From the NCBI RefSeq assembly GCF_001517405.1, contig NZ_LN907827.1:2948915-3012914 (forward strand): 64,000 bases of DNA, written 5' to 3'. This document shows positions 23,061 to 33,337 of the stretch, piece by piece. The position numbers and the translations under genes were made by a program. The DNA comes from Duffyella gerundensis. Its GTDB lineage: Bacteria; Pseudomonadota; Gammaproteobacteria; Enterobacterales; Enterobacteriaceae. The notes under the pieces are model-generated. The model saw only the letters and a list, made by a program, of their open reading frames with translations. It had not been told where the DNA came from and ran no database searches. How positions within the stretch are numbered: position 1 is the first letter of the stretch; each line of letters starts with the position of its first letter.

Positions 23061-23134
23061 GAAAGACGCGCATTTGTTATCATCATCCCTGACAACAGAG
23101 ATGTTAATTTGGCCACATTGATGTGGCCTTTTTC
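23061..23134 (+). ncRNA. micA: MicA small regulatory RNA
   Basis: Hfq-binding sRNA that represses ompA and other outer-membrane protein mRNAs during envelope stress. The 5' part GAAAGACGCGCATTTGTTAT, which holds the seed, equals E. coli MicA, and TCATCATCCCTGA follows. The middle (CAACAGAGATGTTAATT) is diverged, with the stem CTCTGT-type pairing preserved in outline. The 3' end is a terminator hairpin GGCCACA/TGTGGCC with a T-rich tail. The locus luxS-micA-gshA is identical to that of E. coli. The exact 3' end is estimated. Confidence 0.93.
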
Positions 23135-23138
23135 TTTT

Positions 23139-24701
23139 CTAGCCTTTGCGGCTGGCCAGATATTCTTCCAGGCTCAACGTATCGCCCTCTTCTAACGCCT
23201 TCTGCTTATTGATCGACGCCAGCGCTTGCTGAGAGAACGCCTCTTCGGTCAGCACTTCCAGCGGCTCCTCAGAGAGCATATGACGATACTGTTCCGCTAA
23301 TGCAGCGCCTACTTCTGCAATACCGCCCTCTTTCAGCGCCTGCAGCGTACGCGCAGAATAGGTCAATTCCGGATCGTCAAAAGAGGCGACCAGCTGTTCG
23401 CACACCTTCTGATAATGCGGCTCATCCTGCTCACGATCCAACACTTCCGCAACGCGGCTGAAATCTTCGAACAGTGCTCGACCCACGTCGCGCAGCGGCT
23501 GTTCGGCTTCTTCGCATCCCATTGCAATGGTTTGGCCCGGTTTGCGTCCTTCCAGAATCACCCGATTCCAGTTTTGACGTGCACACAGCAGCTCAGCGCT
23601 GGACATTTCCGGCGCATCTGCGAGTGTACACCAGATGAGGAACAGGTCGAGGAAGCGTACCTGATTAGCATCCACACCAATAGGCGAGAACGGATTGATG
23701 TCCAGTGAACGCACTTCAATGTATTCAATACCGCCGCGCAGCAGCGCGTCAGAAGGTGCCTCACCCGGCCGCGTAACACGCTTTGGCCTGATCGGCGCGT
23801 ACAGCTCGTTTTCGATCTGCAACACATTGGTGTTTAGCTGTAACCAGTGACCATCAGCATCTTTGATGCCCATCGCCGCGTACTCTTCGGATGGCGTTTT
23901 GATCGCGCGCTTCAGGGCTTCAACATAGCCTGCCAGCGAGTTAAAGGTAATCCCTAAATTGCTTTGCGATTTATTGGTATAACCTAAGTCGCTCAGACGT
24001 AAAGAAGTGGCATGAGGCAACCATAGCGTGTCGTTATCATTGCTTTCAAACGGCAGCTTGCTCTCTTTGCCCTGCAAAAAGCTAGAGCATACCGCGGGTG
24101 AAGCACCGAACAGGTAAGGAATAATCCAGCCAAAACGGTAGTAGTTACGGATCAGACGCAGGTAGCCGGCGGAGATGGTCTCTTTGCCGCTTTCTGCATC
24201 TTTCACATCAGCCCACTCCTGCCAAAAAGAGAGCGGCAGCGAGAAGTTATAATGGATACCTGAAATGGTCTGCATCAGCGCGCCATAGCGGTTTTTTAAT
24301 CCTTCACGATAAAGCGTTTTCATCCGGCCAATATTGGACGAGCCATATTGCGCCAGTTCAATCTTGTCGCTGTCTTCGATGATGCAGGGCATGCTAAACG
24401 GCCACATGCGCTCTTCGCCCAGATCTTTCGCAACATGGCGATGAATATCGCGCAAAAACGCGAGCAGATGATCAACGTCCTGATCCACCGGCGTGATGAA
24501 CTCAAGCAGTGTCTCTGCAAAGTCGGTGGTAATCCAGTCATGGGTTAATGCTGAACCCAGGCTGTGTGGATGAGGCGTTGTCGCCAGCTTACCGTCTGGT
24601 TGCACGCGCAACGTTTCGCGTTCAATGCCACGGCCAATGCCTTTCAGCGCTTGAGGGTGGGCTTCCAGCCAGGAAAGCGCCTTGGATACGTCCGGGATCA
24701 C
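23139..24701 (-). CDS. gshA: Glutamate-cysteine ligase GshA
   Basis: First and rate-limiting step of glutathione synthesis, ATP-dependent ligation of glutamate and cysteine. The protein is 520 aa (E. coli 518) and carries family segments such as [40 protein letters not shown] and [23 protein letters not shown] start at 24701 is chosen: it has GGGAGG five bases upstream and the following [11 protein letters not shown] matches the E. coli N terminus. The ATG at 24743 lacks a ribosome site. The stop lies four bases from the micA 3' end on the other strand. Confidence 0.96.
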   Translation of the reverse strand: MIPDVSKALSWLEAHPQALKGIGRGIERETLRVQPDGKLATTPHPHSLGSALTHDWITTDFAETLLEFITPVDQDVDHLLAFLRDIHRHVAKDLGEERMWPFSMPCIIEDSDKIELAQYGSSNIGRMKTLYREGLKNRYGALMQTISGIHYNFSLPLSFWQEWADVKDAESGKETISAGYLRLIRNYYRFGWIIPYLFGASPAVCSSFLQGKESKLPFESNDNDTLWLPHATSLRLSDLGYTNKSQSNLGITFNSLAGYVEALKRAIKTPSEEYAAMGIKDADGHWLQLNTNVLQIENELYAPIRPKRVTRPGEAPSDALLRGGIEYIEVRSLDINPFSPIGVDANQVRFLDLFLIWCTLADAPEMSSAELLCARQNWNRVILEGRKPGQTIAMGCEEAEQPLRDVGRALFEDFSRVAEVLDREQDEPHYQKVCEQLVASFDDPELTYSARTLQALKEGGIAEVGAALAEQYRHMLSEEPLEVLTEEAFSQQALASINKQKALEEGDTLSLEEYLASRKG

Positions 24702-24774
24702 ATTGACCTCCCGCTCAGATAATAATTTATTTTTGTTCAGCATAATGTTAACCGTAGCCTCGAATCTTCGCGAA

Positions 24775-25203
24775 TCAATGCCACCATTCCATGCCCTGTA
24801 AAGTGGCTATCGTTATTAGGATATAACGCAGCGTTTTGCCGATAGCTAAAAACAGCATTGCCGGAAGCCACGAAAAGCGTAGCCAACCGGCAAGGACGCA
24901 AAGCAGATCGCCAACAACTGGCAACCAGCTTAACAACAGTGCTGCTGGACCAAACCGACGCAACCACGTTATTGCTGTGTCATGCCATCGCCCCTGCGGT
25001 TTGCCCGGCAGTAAGCGACCAATCAAAATATTTGTTAACCCGCCCAGCGTGTTACCGACCGATGCGGCAAAAACTAACCCGGTGATATTGCCTTTCCCTG
25101 CGGTTATCAACGCCACCAGCACTACTTCTGAACTCCCCGGCAACAGCGTGGCGCTCAGAAAACTGCTGGTCAACAACGAGCTGTAGCTCAGCCAGTCATT
25201 CAC
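24775..25203 (-). CDS. yqaA: DedA/SNARE-associated family membrane protein YqaA
   Basis: Small inner membrane protein of 142 aa with several hydrophobic segments, member of the YqaA/DedA-like family; biochemical role unknown. Conserved segments include [20 protein letters not shown] (2-transmembrane hairpin region) and [20 protein letters not shown], and the protein ends MEWWH as in E. coli. The start is GTG overlapping the yqaB stop as GTGA, so the pair is translationally coupled. Confidence 0.93.
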   Translation of the reverse strand: MNDWLSYSSLLTSSFLSATLLPGSSEVVLVALITAGKGNITGLVFAASVGNTLGGLTNILIGRLLPGKPQGRWHDTAITWLRRFGPAALLLSWLPVVGDLLCVLAGWLRFSWLPAMLFLAIGKTLRYILITIATLQGMEWWH

Positions 25204-25766
25204 AACAGGCGAACATCCACCACATCCATGCCTGCCGCACGTGCAGCCTGTAATCCAAAATCCGCATCTTCAAAAACAATGCATTTTTCTGGCGCCACGC
25301 TCAGCAATTGCGCACAACGCAGGAATGTTTCCGGATGGGGTTTATGTTCGCTGACGTCATCAGCGCCCACAATGGCGGAAAAGTGATGCAGGATGCCCAA
25401 CTTATCTAGCAGTGCGACAGCCATTGCGCGTTCAGAACCGGTGCCTACTGCCATCGGGCGACGACCATGCCAGGCTTTGACGACGTCAACTAATGGCAAA
25501 GCGCGTACATCATCCAGCAGCAGTGTTTTAACCGCAGCGTTTTTTTCAGCAGCTAACTGATGTGGATCCATTGCAAACTGATTCTCAGCGATAATGACTT
25601 CCGCCAGACGCCAGGTAGGCGAACCGTTGTAAGCAATCATTTTTGATTCATCAAATGCCATCCCGTAGCGTGCTAATACTTGCGACCACGCTTTTCGATG
25701 AGCAGGCTCCGTATCGAGAATAGTGCCGTCCATATCGAAAATCAGGGCGTCGTATTGATCGTACAT
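25200..25766 (-). CDS. yqaB: Fructose-1-phosphate/6-phosphogluconate phosphatase YqaB (HAD family)
   Basis: Haloacid-dehalogenase phosphatase of 188 aa. Motif I is IFDMDGTILDTEP with nucleophile D11 and acid/base D13, motif II AVGTGSE, and the C-terminal motif IVFEDADFGLQAARAAGMD. E. coli YqaB has broad sugar-phosphate phosphatase activity, highest on fructose 1-phosphate. The start at 25766 (MYDQYD) matches E. coli; a start five codons upstream is possible but less likely. It overlaps yqaA by four bases. Confidence 0.93.
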   Translation of the reverse strand: MYDQYDALIFDMDGTILDTEPAHRKAWSQVLARYGMAFDESKMIAYNGSPTWRLAEVIIAENQFAMDPHQLAAEKNAAVKTLLLDDVRALPLVDVVKAWHGRRPMAVGTGSERAMAVALLDKLGILHHFSAIVGADDVSEHKPHPETFLRCAQLLSVAPEKCIVFEDADFGLQAARAAGMDVVDVRLL

Positions 25767-26066
25767 TACCGCTCCGGGCATCCAGTCAGTGAGACATTAC
25801 TTTAGCGTAAAGCGCATGGGTTGTCGCCGTCAGTGATGAACAGCAAATGCTTTGAAAGTATTAGGAATTTTATAATTCAGAAAAAGGTGATCGTGCTCTG
25901 AAGCCGATAACGGCCTGAAAAGACGAAATTTTGCGGATTGAGAGTGGCTGTGAAGATGCAAAACAACATGCAAAAGGTTAAGCGCTCGTGCAGCTTTGAT
26001 AATGCAAACCGGAATAATGATTTTTGCCAGAATGGCACTGAGGGGGATAAAACGAGAAAGAAAAGA

Positions 26067-26143
26067 TGGTGCATCCGGGAGGATTCGAACCTCCGACCGC
26101 TCGGTTCGTAGCCGAGTACTCTATCCAGCTGAGCTACGGATGC
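26067..26143 (-). tRNA. argV: tRNA-Arg (anticodon ACG), copy 3 in transcript order
   Basis: A 77-nt tRNA with encoded CCA and minus-strand 5' end GCATCCGTAGCTCAGCTGG. The loop CTACGAA gives anticodon ACG, whose A34 is converted to inosine to read CGU/CGC/CGA. It is identical to the two other copies in this cluster and is the last in the direction of transcription. Confidence 0.97.
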
Positions 26144-26227
26144 ATTGTAAAATCTTCACTTGGGGAGAACTGTCACTGCCTGAGGAAATACTGCCAGAAG
26201 AGAACACTCAACTTGCGGAAATTATCA

Positions 26228-26304
26228 TGGTGCATCCGGGAGGATTCGAACCTCCGACCGCTCGGTTCGTAGCCGAGTACTCTATCCAGCTGAGCTACGG
26301 ATGC
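26228..26304 (-). tRNA. argV: tRNA-Arg (anticodon ACG), copy 2
   Basis: Identical 77-nt repeat of tRNA-Arg(ACG), 84 bases from the downstream copy and 72 bases from the upstream copy. The spacers differ from one another, so the copies are not recent perfect tandem duplications of spacer plus gene. Confidence 0.97.
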
Positions 26305-26376
26305 AGTGATAATTCTTGTATAACGCAGGGTGCTAAAAACTCACCTTTTACTACTTTTCTAAATGCTACTTTAGAG

Positions 26377-26453
26377 TGGTGCATCCGGGAGGATTCGAAC
26401 CTCCGACCGCTCGGTTCGTAGCCGAGTACTCTATCCAGCTGAGCTACGGATGC
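26377..26453 (-). tRNA. argV: tRNA-Arg (anticodon ACG), copy 1
   Basis: First of three identical tRNA-Arg(ACG) genes, immediately downstream (eight bases) of tRNA-Ser in the same minus-strand transcript. E. coli has four arginine copies (argQ, argZ, argY, argV) after serV at this locus. Confidence 0.97.
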
Positions 26454-26461
26454 ATCAGAAA

Positions 26462-26554
26462 TGGCGGTGAGGGAGGGATTCGAACCCTCGATGCAGCTTT
26501 TGACCGCATACTCCCTTAGCAGGGGAGCGCCTTCAGCCTCTCGGCCACCTCACC
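26462..26554 (-). tRNA. serV: tRNA-Ser (anticodon GCT)
   Basis: A 93-nt tRNA with a long variable arm and encoded CCA. The minus-strand anticodon loop CTGCTAA gives GCT for AGU/AGC serine codons. It heads the ser-arg-arg-arg tRNA operon, with a strong promoter about 65 bases upstream. Confidence 0.97.
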
Positions 26555-26618
26555 ATACGCGTTCTGACGAACTGTGCTTTTGAACTTTGTTTCCGCTCAT
26601 CGGCACTGCGTGGCGCAC

Positions 26619-26646
26619 ATATTACTTTCCCGCACTTATAAGTCAA
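26619..26646 (-). promoter_or_regulatory. Promoter of the serV-arg tRNA operon
   Basis: The minus strand has TTGACT (26641-26646), 16 bases, then TAATAT (26619-26624), followed by a GC-rich discriminator GTGCGCC, the form expected of a stringently controlled stable-RNA promoter. Confidence 0.78.
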
Positions 26647-26803
26647 ACAATTTTTCAAAGGGATTGTTTGATTGAACACTTACCACTCAATCAGTGCAAT
26701 TTGACGGCAAAAAGAATGATTTATCAACATCAAGCAAGGGTCGGCGAGTGAAAATAAAGAACAGTGAAAAAGCGGGGAAAGTGGAAATTCAGGCAAAGCG
26801 GTA

Positions 26804-26829
26804 GCGCCTCGCTACGGCGAGCGAGACGC
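26804..26829 (-). other. GC-rich hairpin after csrA
   Basis: On the minus strand GCGTCTCGCT and AGCGAGGCGC form a ten-pair stem (one G-T) round a six-base loop, starting nine bases after the csrA stop. No T run follows, so it may protect the csrA mRNA 3' end or be a weak terminator before the tRNA promoter. Confidence 0.5.
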
Positions 26830-26837
26830 TGAATCCG

Positions 26838-27023
26838 TTAGAAACTTGTTTGCTGAGTTTTCTCAGCCTGAATGCGCTGATATATCTCTTCACGGTGAAC
26901 CGATACTTCTTTCGGCGCATTAACACCAATGCGAACCTGGTTACCTTTAACCCCCAGCACCGTTACAGTCACCTCATCACCGATCATGAGGGTTTCACCA
27001 ACTCGACGAGTTAGAATAAGCAT
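26838..27023 (-). CDS. csrA: Carbon storage regulator CsrA
   Basis: Dimeric RNA-binding protein that blocks translation or alters stability of target mRNAs at GGA motifs, controlling glycogen, biofilm and motility; it is titrated by CsrB/CsrC RNAs. The protein is 61 aa, [18 protein letters not shown] to QTSF, nearly identical to E. coli including R44 in the RNA-binding surface (HREEIYQRI). The ribosome site AAGGAG contains a GGA, in line with the known autoregulation. The order alaS-csrA-serV is conserved in Enterobacterales. Confidence 0.98.
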   Translation of the reverse strand: MLILTRRVGETLMIGDEVTVTVLGVKGNQVRIGVNAPKEVSVHREEIYQRIQAEKTQQTSF

Positions 27024-27082
27024 TCTTTGCTCCTTGAAAGATTAAAAGAGTCGGGTCTGTTTGGACTCCCGGCATTATCCAT

Positions 27083-27111
27083 CATATAACGCTAAACGTA
27101 GACTAAGACAA
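27083..27111 (-). promoter_or_regulatory. Candidate csrA promoter
   Basis: On the minus strand TTGTCT (27106-27111), 17 bases and TATATG (27083-27088) lie about 60 bases upstream of csrA. E. coli csrA has several promoters, both sigma-70 and sigma-S; this is one plausible element and others may exist in the same 190-base region. Confidence 0.35.
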
Positions 27112-27215
27112 ATACAATACAGCTCTTCGTCGCGCCAATACATTCCGCTGATAGTTAGTTTAGCCGAAATACACTACATCAGCCTGACTTTGTCATTGAC
27201 TCTGCATATCGTATT

Positions 27216-27250
27216 AAAAAGCGCCTGAGCAATAGCCGCAGGCGCTTTTT
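27216..27250 (-). terminator. Intrinsic terminator after alaS
   Basis: Hairpin AAAAAGCGCCTG/CAGGCGCTTTTT with an 11-base loop, 20 bases after the alaS stop. On the minus strand it ends in five T. Confidence 0.85.
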
Positions 27251-27271
27251 AACCGAGCATTTTTTATCGCA

Positions 27272-29899
27272 TTATAACTTCGCTGATACCCAACTCTCGA
27301 CGCCAGCTAATGCCGCTGGAAGAGCCTGAACGTCGCTGCCCCCTGCCTGCGCCATATCCGGTCGACCACCGCCTTTACCGCCTACCTGCTGCGCAACGGC
27401 GCCAATCAGCTCACCGGCTTTCACACGGTCGGTTAAGTCTTTGGTGACACCGGCAATCAGCGCAACTTTGTTATCGGCAACCGTTGCCAAAACGATAATG
27501 GCTGATCCCAGCTGATTTTTTAAATCATCAACCATGGTACGTAGCAGCTTAGGATCAACATCGTTCAACTGACTAACCAGCAGCTTAGTGCCTTTTACGT
27601 CAATGGCCTGGCTGCTGATCGATGCACTCTCTTGCGCAGCCTGTTGGTCTTTCAGCTGTTGCAGCGTCTTCTCAAGCACTTTGATGTGCTCAACCACGCC
27701 GCGTACCTTCTCATTCAAGTTGCTGCTGTTGGCTTTTACCAACTGAGCAATCTCCTGCAGCTGCTCGCTCTGCGCATGTACCTCAGCCAGAGCCGCTTCG
27801 CCGGTAACGGCTTCAATACGGCGTACGCCAGCCGCAGTGCCAGATTCTGAGGTAATCCTCACCAGACCGATATCGCCGGTGCGTGAAGCATGCGTACCGC
27901 CACAGAGTTCGGTGGAGAAATCGCCCATCGATAAAACGCGTACCCGCTGATCGTACTTCTCACCAAACAGCGCCATGGCACCGTTAGCCTTCGCGTCCTC
28001 TAAATCCATAATGTTGGTTTCGATCGGGAAGTTGCGGCGAATTTGTGCATTGACGATATCTTCAACACGACGAATTTCATCCGCTTTCATCGCTTCTGAA
28101 TGCGAGAAATCAAAGCGCAAGTATTTATCGTTAACCAGTGAGCCTTTCTGCGCAACATGCGTGCCCAACACCTGGCGTAAAGCAGCATGCAGTAAATGTG
28201 TTGCAGAATGATTCAGACGAATACGGGCGCGGCGATTTTCGTCTACTTCCGCGGCGATATGCTGGCCAACGCGCAGGTGGCCTGAAGCGAGCTTGCCACT
28301 GTGACCAATTGCCTGGCCATACTTCTGCGTATCGGCAACGTGAAACTCTGCGTTAGCGCTTTTCAGCACGCCGGTATCCCCTACCTGGCCGCCAGACTCG
28401 CCATAGAAAGGCGTTTCATCCAGCACGATAACGCCTTCCTGACCGGCAGAAATCTCATTGACCGATTCGCCATTGATAAAGATAGCGGCGATCTCGGCGT
28501 CCAGCGCCAGATTGTCATAACCTTTGAACGCTGAAGCGCGATCGATCTGAATAACATTGCTGTAATCAGTACCAAAACCGCTGGCCTGACGTGCCCGCTG
28601 ACGCTGCTGCTCCATCGCCTGCTCAAAGCCCGCTTCGTCAATTTTTAGATTTCGTTCGCGGCAAACATCCGCCGTCAAATCCGCAGGGAAACCAAAGGTG
28701 TCGTACAGGCGGAAAACGGTTTCACCATCAAGCGTGTCACCCTGAAGCTTGGCCAACTCTTCGTCCAGTAGCGCCAGGCCACGCTCGAGGGTTTTGGCAA
28801 ACTGCTCTTCTTCAGATTTAAGGATTTGCTCAACCTGAGACTGCTGGCGTTGTAATTCATCCCCAGCGGCGCCCATCACGGCGATAAGCGGTGCAACCAG
28901 CTTATAGAAGAAGGTACCCTGAGCGCCCAGCATGTTGCCATGACGTACTGCACGGCGCACGATGCGGCGCAGCACATAGCCACGGTTCTCATTAGAGGGA
29001 ACAACGCCGTCAGCAATCAGGAAAGCACAGGAACGAATATGGTCGGCAATGACCCGCAGCGATTTATTACTCAGATCGGTTGCGCCGGTCACGTCTGCCA
29101 CCGCTTTAATGAGCTGCTGGAACAGATCAATTTCGTAGTTGGAGTTGACGTGCTGCAGCACGGCGGTAATACGCTCCAGGCCCATACCGGTATCTACCGA
29201 AGGTTTGGGCAACGGTAACATCGTGCCATCAGGCTGGCGATTGAACTGCATGAAGACGATATTCCAGATCTCAATGTAACGATCGCCATCTTCTTTAGCG
29301 CTGCCCGGCGGTCCGCCCCAGATATGATCGCCATGATCGTAGAAAATTTCAGTGCAGGGACCGCAAGGGCCAGTATCACCCATTTGCCAGAAGTTATCAG
29401 AAGCGTAAGCGCTGCCTTTGTTATCGCCGATACGGATGATGCGTTCGCGGGGAATACCGATCTCTTTTTCCCAGATTTCAAAGGCTTCATCATCCGTTTC
29501 ATAAACGGTTACCCACAGACGCTCTTTTGGCAGACGAAACCACTCATCGCCTGTCAGGAGTTCCCATGCGAAAGCGATCGCTTCCTGCTTGAAGTAATCG
29601 CCGAAGCTGAAGTTGCCCAGCATTTCAAAGAAAGTGTGATGACGCGCGGTATAGCCAACATTTTCTAAATCATTATGTTTGCCGCCGGCACGCACGCAGC
29701 GCTGCGACGTGGTCGCGCGCGAGTAGTTGCGCTTGTCCTGCCCAAGAAAAACATCCTTGAACTGGTTCATACCGGCATTGGTAAATAACAACGTCGGATC
29801 GTTATTAGGGACAAGGGAGCTGCTGGCTACAACCTGGTGTCCCTTACTGTGAAAAAAGTCGAGAAACGCTTGGCGTATCTCAGCAGTGCTCTTGCTCAT
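27272..29899 (-). CDS. alaS: Alanyl-tRNA synthetase AlaS
   Basis: Class II synthetase charging tRNA-Ala. The protein is 875 aa (E. coli 876). The catalytic domain contains [16 protein letters not shown] and [18 protein letters not shown] central editing domain has the zinc motifs HSATHLLH and [13 protein letters not shown] that clear mischarged Ser/Gly. The C-terminal C-Ala domain ends with the glycine-rich [15 protein letters not shown]. It sits between recX and csrA, with 135 bases to recX upstream, and has its own terminator. Confidence 0.98.
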   Translation of the reverse strand: MSKSTAEIRQAFLDFFHSKGHQVVASSSLVPNNDPTLLFTNAGMNQFKDVFLGQDKRNYSRATTSQRCVRAGGKHNDLENVGYTARHHTFFEMLGNFSFGDYFKQEAIAFAWELLTGDEWFRLPKERLWVTVYETDDEAFEIWEKEIGIPRERIIRIGDNKGSAYASDNFWQMGDTGPCGPCTEIFYDHGDHIWGGPPGSAKEDGDRYIEIWNIVFMQFNRQPDGTMLPLPKPSVDTGMGLERITAVLQHVNSNYEIDLFQQLIKAVADVTGATDLSNKSLRVIADHIRSCAFLIADGVVPSNENRGYVLRRIVRRAVRHGNMLGAQGTFFYKLVAPLIAVMGAAGDELQRQQSQVEQILKSEEEQFAKTLERGLALLDEELAKLQGDTLDGETVFRLYDTFGFPADLTADVCRERNLKIDEAGFEQAMEQQRQRARQASGFGTDYSNVIQIDRASAFKGYDNLALDAEIAAIFINGESVNEISAGQEGVIVLDETPFYGESGGQVGDTGVLKSANAEFHVADTQKYGQAIGHSGKLASGHLRVGQHIAAEVDENRRARIRLNHSATHLLHAALRQVLGTHVAQKGSLVNDKYLRFDFSHSEAMKADEIRRVEDIVNAQIRRNFPIETNIMDLEDAKANGAMALFGEKYDQRVRVLSMGDFSTELCGGTHASRTGDIGLVRITSESGTAAGVRRIEAVTGEAALAEVHAQSEQLQEIAQLVKANSSNLNEKVRGVVEHIKVLEKTLQQLKDQQAAQESASISSQAIDVKGTKLLVSQLNDVDPKLLRTMVDDLKNQLGSAIIVLATVADNKVALIAGVTKDLTDRVKAGELIGAVAQQVGGKGGGRPDMAQAGGSDVQALPAALAGVESWVSAKL

Positions 29900-30034
29900 A
29901 AATATCCTGGAATTACGCTAACGAACGTTTTATCTCTTGAGCAACGTAGCTTTTTGTCACTGTTGCATGCCAAAAGACCAACAAAGTGGGAATAAGATAA
30001 ATATTCTTCAGGGGGAAGTAAAACCCCATTGCCT

Positions 30035-30553
30035 TCACTCATCGAAATTTCTGAAAACCGCCTGGATATCCTCGCTAAAAAAGCCGCGAGCCTGTAAAAA
30101 TCGCTGCACTTTGGCTTTCTCCTTCCATTCCACAGGAAACGGCAGGCCAAATTTACGTTCTGCAATATCATAAGCTTGAGTTGCCCAGTCAATTTCGCAG
30201 GCTTCAAATGCCTGTTCAGACTGCTCGCGATTTATGCCCTTTTGGGTCAGTTCCATGCGAATGCGTTGAGGGCCATAACCTTTGCGGCTTCGGCTGGCAA
30301 TAAATCGCTGAGCAAAGCGCGCATCGTTCAGCCAGTCATGCTCATGACACCAGAGGATAACCTTCTCAAGTGCATCTTCATCAATAGGCTCAGGCGCCGC
30401 TTCTTTTAAAAAGGCAGCACGCTGAACAGATAAAGCAATCTTTCGTCGCACTTCTGCTTCGCTGTGATCGCGCTGCGCCAGGATACGGGTCACCTTATCC
30501 AGCAGGCGAGAGAATTGATTGCGCGATGCAGGGGCTGGGGTTGAGTCAGTCAT
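30035..30553 (-). CDS. recX: RecA regulatory protein RecX
   Basis: Binds RecA filaments and limits their extension and recombinase activity. The protein is 172 aa (E. coli 166), rich in charged helices, with the RecX core HDWLNDARFAQRFIASRSRK and GPQRIRMELTQKGI. It lies downstream of recA on the same strand with a 245-base gap holding the recA terminator, so in E. coli-like fashion it is probably expressed mainly by read-through. No LexA box of its own was found. Confidence 0.95.
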   Translation of the reverse strand: MTDSTPAPASRNQFSRLLDKVTRILAQRDHSEAEVRRKIALSVQRAAFLKEAAPEPIDEDALEKVILWCHEHDWLNDARFAQRFIASRSRKGYGPQRIRMELTQKGINREQSEQAFEACEIDWATQAYDIAERKFGLPFPVEWKEKAKVQRFLQARGFFSEDIQAVFRNFDE

Positions 30554-30767
30554 ATGTGTCCGATACCGGTTGTAAATTACAAGGGTAGCAAAACGCTATG
30601 CTTTTAGCCGAAGTGCGCTCTGCTGTGGGTTCTGTGGCAGATTGTGCCGGGATAAAACGGGAAGAGTAAGGACGTTTAAGGAGACAACTAAGTGGGAAGT
30701 TATAATCGGGCCTGGCAGCCGTCAATGAGCAGAAAAATAAAGAATACGCTCAGAAAGTATCGTGAAC

Positions 30768-30790
30768 AAGGAGCAGCCAGGCTGCTCCTT
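30768..30790 (-). terminator. recA terminator hairpin
   Basis: Perfect ten-pair stem AAGGAGCAGC/GCTGCTCCTT with a three-base loop, nine bases after the recA stop. The minus-strand tail is TTGTT rather than a pure T run, which fits partial termination and read-through into recX. Confidence 0.7.
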
Positions 30791-30798
30791 TCACTTAA

Positions 30799-31866
30799 TT
30801 AAAAATCTTCTTCGCTGTCGCTGGTTGCATCTGCTGGCTCATTGCTGACTTTCTCAGCAGCACCTGCGGTTGGGTTGTTCAGCAGCATGTCACGCAGTTT
30901 CGCTTCAATCTCATTGGCAACGGCTGGGTTTTCTTTAAGGAAATTGCTGGAATTCGCCTTACCCTGCCCAATTTTATCGCCATTGTAGCTGTACCATGCA
31001 CCCGCTTTTTCGATCAGCTTATGCTTCACGCCAAGGTCCACCAGCTCGCCAAAGGTATTGATACCTTCGCCGTACATGATCTGGAATTCAGCCTGCTTAA
31101 ACGGCGCAGCAATTTTGTTTTTAACCACTTTAACGCGTGTTTCGCTACCCACCACGTTGTCGCCTTCTTTAATGGCACCAATACGACGGATGTCCAGACG
31201 AACAGAAGCATAGAACTTCAGCGCGTTACCACCGGTGGTGGTTTCCGGGTTACCAAACATTACACCGATTTTCATACGAATCTGGTTGATGAAGATCAGC
31301 AGCGTGTTCGACTGTTTCAGGTTACCGGCCAGCTTACGCATGGCCTGGCTCATCATACGTGCCGCAAGGCCCATGTGAGAGTCGCCGATTTCACCTTCAA
31401 TCTCAGCTTTTGGCGTCAGGGCAGCAACGGAGTCAATAATGATGACATCAACAGCGCCTGAGCGTGCCAGTGCATCACAAATTTCCAGTGCCTGCTCGCC
31501 CGTATCTGGCTGAGAACACAGCAGGTTGTCGATATCCACGCCCAGATTTTTGGCATAGATCGGATCAAGGGCGTGTTCAGCATCGATAAATGCACAGGTT
31601 TTGCCCTTGCGCTGCGCGGAAGCAATCACCTGCAGAGTTAATGTGGTTTTACCTGATGATTCCGGGCCATAAATCTCAACGATACGCCCCATTGGCAGGC
31701 CACCGGCACCTAAAGCGATGTCGAGTGAAAGCGAACCTGTGGAAATGGTTTCCACATCCATCGAACGGTCTTCACCCAGACGCATGATGGAGCCTTTGCC
31801 AAATTGCTTTTCAATCTGACCCAGTGCTGCAGCCAAAGCCTTTTGTTTGTTTTCGTCAATAGCCAT
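30799..31866 (-). CDS. recA: Recombinase RecA
   Basis: Strand-exchange protein and SOS co-protease that triggers LexA self-cleavage on single-stranded DNA. The 355-aa protein has Walker A GPESSGKT (67-74), the core ATPase, and DNA-binding loop L2 near [19 protein letters not shown]-terminal acidic tail ends SDSEEDF. Length and sequence are typical of enterobacterial RecA. A perfect-spacing promoter overlapped by a LexA box lies about 65 bases upstream. Confidence 0.99.
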   Translation of the reverse strand: MAIDENKQKALAAALGQIEKQFGKGSIMRLGEDRSMDVETISTGSLSLDIALGAGGLPMGRIVEIYGPESSGKTTLTLQVIASAQRKGKTCAFIDAEHALDPIYAKNLGVDIDNLLCSQPDTGEQALEICDALARSGAVDVIIIDSVAALTPKAEIEGEIGDSHMGLAARMMSQAMRKLAGNLKQSNTLLIFINQIRMKIGVMFGNPETTTGGNALKFYASVRLDIRRIGAIKEGDNVVGSETRVKVVKNKIAAPFKQAEFQIMYGEGINTFGELVDLGVKHKLIEKAGAWYSYNGDKIGQGKANSSNFLKENPAVANEIEAKLRDMLLNNPTAGAAEKVSNEPADATSDSEEDF

Positions 31867-31932
31867 TTTTACTCCTAATCATGCGGGATAAAGCATACTC
31901 AACGATGCTTCGCTCTGTCTCTGTTGGCAATA

Positions 31933-31960
31933 ATTATACTGTATAATCATACAGTATCAA
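31933..31960 (-). promoter_or_regulatory. recA promoter with LexA (SOS) box
   Basis: The minus strand has TTGATA (31955-31960), a 16-base spacer and TATAAT (31933-31938). The spacer itself is the LexA operator CTGT-N8-ACAG (31939-31954), CTGTATGATTATACAG. A bound LexA therefore covers the promoter exactly, as in E. coli. The -35 overlaps the last codon and stop of pncC. Confidence 0.95.
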
Positions 31961-32460
31961 GCGCTATTTTTAAGAAATTCATTCAGCAGGTAATTAAGGG
32001 AAAATGCGACCGACTGACGGCGTACCGCGTCTCTATCCCCCTGAAAATGCTGGCTTATCGCAGCGACTTCTCCTGCTGCGCTGGCAAAGCCAAACCAGAC
32101 TGTGCCCACCGGTTTTTCCTGCGTGCCGCCATCTGGCCCCGCGATGCCACTGACTGATATAGCGTAGTCAGCGTGAGCTGCGGCAAGCGCACCGCTGGCC
32201 ATTTCACGAACAACCGCTTCGCTTACGGCGCCGAAGGTGTTCAGCGATGCGGCACTGACCCCTAACATTTGCTGTTTTGCTTCATTGCTGTAGGTCACAA
32301 AGCCGCGTTCAAACCACGCCGAACTGCCGGAGATATCGGTGAAGACCTTGGCTATCCAGCCGCCAGTGCAGGATTCAGCGGCCGTGACCTGCCGTTGAAG
32401 CCTCAACAATTCTTTGCCTGTCTGCTCGCTTAACTCGCTTAATACCCTATCTGAAATCAT
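31957..32460 (-). CDS. pncC: Nicotinamide-nucleotide amidohydrolase PncC (CinA C-terminal type)
   Basis: Converts NMN to nicotinic acid mononucleotide in NAD salvage. The stand-alone 167-aa CinA C-terminal domain (E. coli 165) carries the conserved TAAESCTGGW with its catalytic serine, FVTYSNEAK with the conserved Tyr/Lys, and SGIAGPDGG. It lies just upstream of recA, as in E. coli (formerly ygaD), and its stop codon overlaps the recA -35 element. Confidence 0.95.
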   Translation of the reverse strand: MISDRVLSELSEQTGKELLRLQRQVTAAESCTGGWIAKVFTDISGSSAWFERGFVTYSNEAKQQMLGVSAASLNTFGAVSEAVVREMASGALAAAHADYAISVSGIAGPDGGTQEKPVGTVWFGFASAAGEVAAISQHFQGDRDAVRRQSVAFSLNYLLNEFLKNSA

Positions 32461-32557
32461 CGCCCTCTCCTTTAGCGCGCTAACCTTATCAACAAATTAA
32501 GCCCTGGGATAATCCCTCTCACTGCAAATTGCCAGTGTTGTGACACGCTTTCCAGAG

Positions 32558-33337
32558 TCAGCCGCCGCGGGTAGCCACTAAAAAGAGACGTGGAAAAGCC
32601 AATAATACGGTGCCATTGGCACGTAGCGGATAATGTTGTGTCAGCTCACGGCGATAAAGCGACAAAAACTGCGCTTGTTCTTGCGCTGACAACGGTGCCA
32701 GAAAGGGTCTCAGCCCGGTGGCTCTCAACCAGTCAATAATAGCATCTACCGATGGCATGACATGGTAATAGGTCGTACGCCAGATATCGGCGGTCGCTTC
32801 GTTGGTGGTTAACAGATCGTAGTAACCCTCAGTGCTTAATAGCTCAGCCCGCACGCTGGTTGCATCGCCAATTTTATCGCTGAATTGAGGTAACCCGGCC
32901 ACGTCGCGCATCGCACGATGAGAAGGTTCCTGAAGATTGTCTGGCATTTGAATAGCCAGCACGCCGCCTGGAGCTAGCTGTGCCAGCAGGTGCGGCATTA
33001 GCTGTTCATGTTGGGTCAGCCATTGAAGAGAAGCGTTGGCATAAATCAGGTCCTGGGGCTGGCGGGCCCGCCATGTGCTGATATTAGCCAGTTCAAATGC
33101 GCACTGCGGTAATCGTTGTACCGCCTGTTCCAGCATGGCAGGTGAATTATCCAGCCCAACCACTTTGGCTGCAGGCCATTTTTGAGCCAACAACGCCGTA
33201 CTGTTGCCGGGACCACAACCGAGATCGGTAATATGGTTCGGCCGTTCGAGTGTGATGCGAGTAAGTAGCTCATGCGCCGGGCGAGTACGCTCATTTTCAA
33301 ACTGACGGTACAGCGAAGGATCCCAGTCACTTTTCAT
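32558..33337 (-). CDS. tam: Trans-aconitate 2-methyltransferase-like protein
   Basis: SAM-dependent class I methyltransferase of 259 aa. The glycine-rich motif [12 protein letters not shown] (from residue 38) and the family segments [28 protein letters not shown] and [14 protein letters not shown] match E. coli Tam (252 aa), which methylates trans-aconitate and so relieves inhibition of the citric acid cycle. A GAGG ribosome site precedes the ATG. It is not next to pncC in E. coli, so the location is a local arrangement. The middle part ([18 protein letters not shown]) is more diverged, leaving some doubt about substrate. Confidence 0.85.
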   Translation of the reverse strand: MKSDWDPSLYRQFENERTRPAHELLTRITLERPNHITDLGCGPGNSTALLAQKWPAAKVVGLDNSPAMLEQAVQRLPQCAFELANISTWRARQPQDLIYANASLQWLTQHEQLMPHLLAQLAPGGVLAIQMPDNLQEPSHRAMRDVAGLPQFSDKIGDATSVRAELLSTEGYYDLLTTNEATADIWRTTYYHVMPSVDAIIDWLRATGLRPFLAPLSAQEQAQFLSLYRRELTQHYPLRANGTVLLAFPRLFLVATRGG

